DNA of 7,469 nucleotides from positions 1 through 7,469 of the forward strand of contig JBBSEF010000115.1 in the NCBI GenBank assembly GCA_038240015.1, read 5' to 3'. Position 1 is the stretch's first letter, and the number at the start of each line of letters is the position of its first letter. Origin of the DNA: CAHJXF01 sp038240015. Its GTDB lineage: Bacteria; Pseudomonadota; Gammaproteobacteria; Burkholderiales; Burkholderiaceae_D. This document shows, piece by piece, positions 4,229-7,469 of the stretch. The position numbers and the translations under genes are program-made. Under the pieces are notes generated by a model that saw only the letters and a program-made list of their open reading frames with translations, had not been told where the DNA came from and ran no database searches.

Positions 4229-7042
4229 ATGATCGAAGCCGCATTCACCGCCGAGCCATCGGTCAGTCCACGACCGCCGCAAGCGGGCGCTCCCCATTCG
4301 CCGACTCGATTCATCGTTCGATTCACGGCCGGGATCGTTCTGATCAACGACATCGTGCTGGTTCTTGCAGCGCTGGCTCTGATGCAAAGCCGCGCTCGTC
4401 ACGAGGAACGCGCGGCGACCGCGTCGAAGAACCTGGCCGTCGTGCTCGAACGCGACCTCGGCGCGACGATCGACAAGATCGACCTGATCCTTCTCGCCGT
4501 TGCCGACGAGATCGCGCGTGCGCATCCCGATGCCGATGGCGACGACCCCGACCTCGACCAATTCATCAATCGGCTCAGCTCGCGTCTTCCCGAGCTGCAC
4601 GGCCTGAGGACCACCAATGCGCGCGGCGACGTCAATCACGGCTACGGCCTGAGCAAGGGAACCCGCGCGAACCTGGCCAACCGCGAGTACTACCTGCAAC
4701 TGGCCGGCAACCCTCGCGCCGCGCTCGTCATCTCCAAGCCCCTCGTGAGTCGCGTCAGCGGCGAGTGGGAAATCGTTTTCGCCCGCCGGCTCAACCGGGC
4801 CGACGGCTCGTTCAACGGTGTCGTTTACGCCACCATCGCGCTACAACATTTCGCCGACAAATTCTCCGCTCTCGACGTGGGCCGCCACGGCGTCGTGGTA
4901 CTGCGTGATTCGGAGCTCGGCCTGATCGTGCGCAACCCGCCGATCGCATCGATCGGCAAGGATGTGGGAAACAAGGCCGTGTCGCCCGAGATGGGGGATG
5001 CGATCAGGGCCGGCGATGCCGCGGGCACCTACACCGTACGGGCCGGTTCCGACCGCATCATGCGGACGATCTCGTTTCGCCGCGTCGCCACATACCCGAT
5101 GTACATCGTGGTCGGCCTGGGCACCGCCGACTACCTCGCCGACTGGCAAAACGAATCGTTCATCGCGGTCGCGCTGGTGGCGGCCTTTGTCCTGGTGACG
5201 CTGTGGTTCACGACGCTGATGCTTCGCTCGTGGAGACGCCGCGAAGCCGTCGTCCAGGCCCTCGGCATCCAGGAACGGAAGTTCCGTACCCTGCTCGAGT
5301 CCTCGCCCGATGCGCTCGTCATCGCCGATGCGAACGAAGTGATCGCGATCGTCAATCGACAGGCCGAGTCGATGTTCGGCTACGCACAGGCGGAACTGAT
5401 CGGTCAGCCGATCGACCTGCTGCTGGCGGCGCGGTACCGGGGGCTGCAGCTCACGTTGCCGTCGGCGACCGCGCACTCGATCCAGGAGCTCGGCAAGGAT
5501 CGCGACGTCTGGGCGATGACCAAGGCAGGTCGCGAATTTCCGATCGGCATCAGCGTGAGCCCGATCGACACCGAGCAGGGTGGCCTGGTGGCCGTAGCGA
5601 TTCGCGACATGACCGAGCGACGCGCCAATCAACAGCAGATCGAATACCTCGCTCATCACGATCCGCTGACCGGCTTGCCCAATCGCCTCGTGCTGCAGTC
5701 CCGGTTCGAGCAGGCAATCGCGGACGCGAATCGGACCCGCTCGAAGGTCGCGTTGCTTTTTCTCGACCTCGACAACTTCAAAAGCATCAACGACTCGCTC
5801 GGCCACTTGGTCGGCGACGCGATGCTGCAGGCCGTCGCCAACCGACTGCGCGAATGCGTCCGTGAGACCGACACCGTCAGCCGTCAAGGCGGCGACGAGT
5901 TTCTGATCGTGTTCAATGCGCTCGCCGATGCAGAGGCTGCCAGTCTGTTCGTCGACCGGCTGATGCAAAAGTTTCGACTCCCGTGCCTGGCCGACGGACA
6001 CGAGATCTCGACATCGTTCTCGGTGGGTATCTCTCTTTATCCTGACGATGGACAGGACTTCAACAGCCTGTTGAAGAAGGCCGACATCGCGATGTACCAG
6101 GCGAAGAGCGCGGGACGCAACACCTACCGCTTCTTCAGCGAACACATGAATGTGGACGCGGCCGAGCATCTGCACCTGAGGAAAGGCCTGCGCCTGGCGA
6201 TCGAACGCAGCGAATTCGTCTTGCACTACCAGCCGCAAATCGATCTGGCCAGCGGCTTGGTGGTGGGCGCGGAGGCGCTCATCCGCTGGAATCATCCCGA
6301 GTTTGGCCTGGTTTCTCCCGGCCGTTTCATCCCGATCGCGGAGGAAAGCGGACTGATCGTGCCGATCGGCGAGTGGGTGTTGCACGAGGCCTGTCGGCAG
6401 GCGACGGCCTGGCAGAAAGCGGGGCTGCCGCCGCTGTCGATCGCGGTCAATCTTTCGGCGGCCCAATTCGGACGCGGCGACGTAGAGCTCACCGTGCGTC
6501 GTGCGCTCGACGCATCGGGACTCGATGCGGGCTGGCTGGAACTCGAATTGACCGAGTCGATCCTCATACAGAACGTCGAGAACGTTCTCGCCACCGTGAA
6601 GAAATTGAAGATGCTCGGTGTCAAGCTTTCCATCGACGACTTCGGAACCGGCTATTCGAGCCTCTCTTATCTGAAGCGCTTCGCTTTCGACAAACTGAAG
6701 ATCGACCAGTCGTTCATTCACGATGTGGCCACCGATCCCGAGAACGCGGCCATCGTCGGCGCCCTCGTGCAGATGGCGCGCGGTCTGAACCTCAAGACGA
6801 TCGCCGAGGGGGTCGAAAGTGCGAGCGTCCTGCAGCATCTGCGGGGGCTTCGATGCGACGCCGCGCAGGGCTACCTGTTTGCGCGGCCGATGCCTGCTGA
6901 CCAATTCTTCGAGTACCTCGGCGCAGAAGCGGGCAGGCCGCGCATCGGCCTCGGTCCGTCGAATGACTTCGACGCGACGTACACGGTCGAGCCGAGTGCG
7001 GCGCCGTCGCACGGAAGGCCCTTGCGCATTGCCGCCTGTTAG
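4229..7042 (+). CDS. Membrane-bound Cache-PAS-GGDEF-EAL c-di-GMP synthase/phosphodiesterase
   Basis: A 937-residue inner-membrane enzyme that senses a periplasmic signal and makes and/or degrades cyclic-di-GMP. Order: transmembrane helix about 28-52; periplasmic Cache-like sensor about 53-308 (NREYYLQLAGNP at 151-162, RLNRADGSFNGVVY at 187-200); second helix about 311-332; PAS about 347-465; GGDEF about 475-635; EAL about 650-895. The GGDEF domain has DPLTGLPNR (478-486), metal-binding Asp513, an intact GGDEF (554-558) and the inhibitory-site motif RETD (545-548). The EAL domain has E682-A-L, Asn741, ELTES (773-777), DDFGTGYSS (803-811), Lys824, AEGVE (859-863) and Gln880, so both active sites look complete. 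The ATG has only a distant GAAGG upstream, but the next methionine (52) would lose the first helix. The final ~35 residues are unconserved. The signal is unknown. Confidence 0.93.
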   Translation: MIEAAFTAEPSVSPRPPQAGAPHSPTRFIVRFTAGIVLINDIVLVLAALALMQSRARHEERAATASKNLAVVLERDLGATIDKIDLILLAVADEIARAHPDADGDDPDLDQFINRLSSRLPELHGLRTTNARGDVNHGYGLSKGTRANLANREYYLQLAGNPRAALVISKPLVSRVSGEWEIVFARRLNRADGSFNGVVYATIALQHFADKFSALDVGRHGVVVLRDSELGLIVRNPPIASIGKDVGNKAVSPEMGDAIRAGDAAGTYTVRAGSDRIMRTISFRRVATYPMYIVVGLGTADYLADWQNESFIAVALVAAFVLVTLWFTTLMLRSWRRREAVVQALGIQERKFRTLLESSPDALVIADANEVIAIVNRQAESMFGYAQAELIGQPIDLLLAARYRGLQLTLPSATAHSIQELGKDRDVWAMTKAGREFPIGISVSPIDTEQGGLVAVAIRDMTERRANQQQIEYLAHHDPLTGLPNRLVLQSRFEQAIADANRTRSKVALLFLDLDNFKSINDSLGHLVGDAMLQAVANRLRECVRETDTVSRQGGDEFLIVFNALADAEAASLFVDRLMQKFRLPCLADGHEISTSFSVGISLYPDDGQDFNSLLKKADIAMYQAKSAGRNTYRFFSEHMNVDAAEHLHLRKGLRLAIERSEFVLHYQPQIDLASGLVVGAEALIRWNHPEFGLVSPGRFIPIAEESGLIVPIGEWVLHEACRQATAWQKAGLPPLSIAVNLSAAQFGRGDVELTVRRALDASGLDAGWLELELTESILIQNVENVLATVKKLKMLGVKLSIDDFGTGYSSLSYLKRFAFDKLKIDQSFIHDVATDPENAAIVGALVQMARGLNLKTIAEGVESASVLQHLRGLRCDAAQGYLFARPMPADQFFEYLGAEAGRPRIGLGPSNDFDATYTVEPSAAPSHGRPLRIAAC

Positions 7043-7105
7043 CGGCGCTCGCGCGCAGGTGCGCTTCTAAAGTTGACGGCGCTCGTCTCCTGAAGCCATA
7101 GCAAA

Positions 7106-7123
7106 AAGCGCGCGAGCGCGCTT
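7106..7123. terminator. GC-rich hairpin, candidate terminator after the c-di-GMP enzyme
   Basis: Arms AAGCGCG (7106-7112) and CGCGCTT (7117-7123) enclose a CGAG loop, 64 bp after the stop codon. On the plus strand only TT-CGGG-TTT follows, a weak tail. On the minus strand the stem runs straight into TTTTT (7107-7103), the better terminator orientation, although no minus-strand gene is seen to its right. It is probably a (bidirectional) terminator between the two plus-strand genes. Confidence 0.55.
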
Positions 7124-7141
7124 CGGGTTTCTCCGCAGGGT

Positions 7142-7160
7142 GCGCCCGTCCGCCGGGCGC
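7142..7160. repeat. GC-rich hairpin upstream of the LivK-like gene (first)
   Basis: GCGCCCG (7142-7148) and CGGGCGC (7154-7160) form a perfect 7-bp stem with loop TCCGC. No T-tract follows directly. It may be part of the termination region of the preceding gene or of the leader of the next one. Confidence 0.5.
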
Positions 7161-7190
7161 CCGGATCGGGTTACTCTTTGCGGCTATGTC

Positions 7191-7208
7191 GCGCGGCCTT
7201 CGCCGCGC
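7191..7208. repeat. GC-rich hairpin upstream of the LivK-like gene (second)
   Basis: GCGCGGC (7191-7197) and GCCGCGC (7202-7208) form a perfect 7-bp stem with a CTTC loop, ending 52 bp before the start codon. It could lie in the 5' leader of the binding-protein mRNA. A run of CTTTTT follows 17 bases later (7227-7232), too distant for a standard terminator. Confidence 0.5.
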
Positions 7209-7248
7209 ACACACGCGCGTACCTGCTTTTTCTGAAGCATACGATTTC

Positions 7249-7254
7249 AAGGAG
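7249..7254 (+). promoter_or_regulatory. Ribosome binding site of the LivK-like gene
   Basis: AAGGAG with a six-base gap to the ATG at 7261, one of the strongest translation signals in the window. It fits an abundantly made periplasmic binding protein and fixes the start. Confidence 0.8.
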
Positions 7255-7260
7255 ACCTCG

Positions 7261-7469
7261 ATGAACAAACTTTCGATCGGCACACGACTCTCGTCGGTCG
7301 CCCTCGCCCTCGCCGCGTGCGCGTTCAGCCTGCCCGCGCACGCCGCCGACATCAAGCTCGGCGCGGCCGAAGCGCTGTCGGGGGGCGCTGCGCAGTACGG
7401 CGTCGCGATCAAGAACGGCTTTCAGCTTGCGCTCGATGAAGTCAACGCCGCCGGCGGCGTCAACGGCAA
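7261..7469 (+). CDS. Branched-chain amino-acid type ABC transporter substrate-binding protein (LivK-like, partial)
   Basis: The N-terminal 69 codons of a periplasmic binding protein of the Peripla_BP_6 family, which delivers amino acids (classically Leu/Ile/Val) to an ABC importer. A signal peptide is evident: a hydrophobic core about 12-24 and AHA-AD with likely cleavage after Ala28. The mature start, DIKLGAAEALSGGAAQYG (30-47), then NGFQLALDEVNAAGGVNG (52-69), is the usual opening of LivK/LivJ-type proteins. LAAC (17-20) also fits a lipobox, so lipidation at Cys20 is possible, though the downstream AHA site is more typical here. AAGGAG precedes the ATG. Permease and ATPase genes, if linked, lie beyond the right edge. 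Ligand specificity cannot be assigned from this fragment. Confidence 0.88.
   Translation, partial: MNKLSIGTRLSSVALALAACAFSLPAHAADIKLGAAEALSGGAAQYGVAIKNGFQLALDEVNAAGGVNG

Noticed and set aside
4841..7012. A 723-codon open frame on the minus strand opposite the c-di-GMP enzyme
   Set aside because: It mirrors the codon-position bias of the plus-strand gene, its translation is rich in Arg/His/Asp without recognisable domains, and the plus strand has clear conserved motifs over the same span.

Overview
The window is high-GC DNA, by eye about 65-70% G+C in most genes. Its gene set and protein sequences suggest a betaproteobacterium, most likely Burkholderiaceae (Burkholderia sensu lato). This rests on recalled protein similarity, not on a search. 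It holds seven complete or nearly complete chromosomal genes plus an eighth cut by the right edge. There is no tRNA, rRNA, insertion sequence or CRISPR array.

Left half (1-2379), all on the minus strand. Read in the direction of transcription it carries yjgA/darP (ribosome assembly factor), a two-gene toxin-antitoxin module (ribbon-helix-helix antitoxin, then MazF/PemK-type endoribonuclease), mog (molybdopterin adenylyltransferase) and a carboxylesterase cut by the left edge. The mog stop and esterase start overlap as ATGA. The antitoxin and toxin genes overlap by 16 nt. The module has its own control region: an extended -10 element embedded in a perfect 7-bp inverted repeat, which also contains the yjgA stop codon. 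Its G+C (about 58%) is lower than its neighbours, consistent with a later insertion between yjgA and mog.

Middle (2380-4017). A divergent intergenic region of 204 bp separates yjgA from pmbA/tldE (plus strand) and contains an array of about six imperfect 11-13-bp tandem repeats. PmbA is the non-catalytic partner of the TldD/TldE protease. The divergent yjgA-pmbA pair also occurs in E. coli.

Right half (4018-7469), plus strand. After a 211-bp spacer with two nested hairpins comes a large membrane-bound c-di-GMP enzyme (Cache-like sensor, PAS, GGDEF, EAL) with both catalytic motifs apparently intact. A 218-bp spacer with three GC-rich hairpins then leads into the start of a periplasmic branched-chain amino-acid type (LivK-like) binding protein.

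Most of the window is ordinary core chromosome. The parts worth a second look are the toxin-antitoxin module and its compact operator, the tandem-repeat array between yjgA and pmbA, and the hairpin-rich spacers. I see no clear evidence of a wholly new system.
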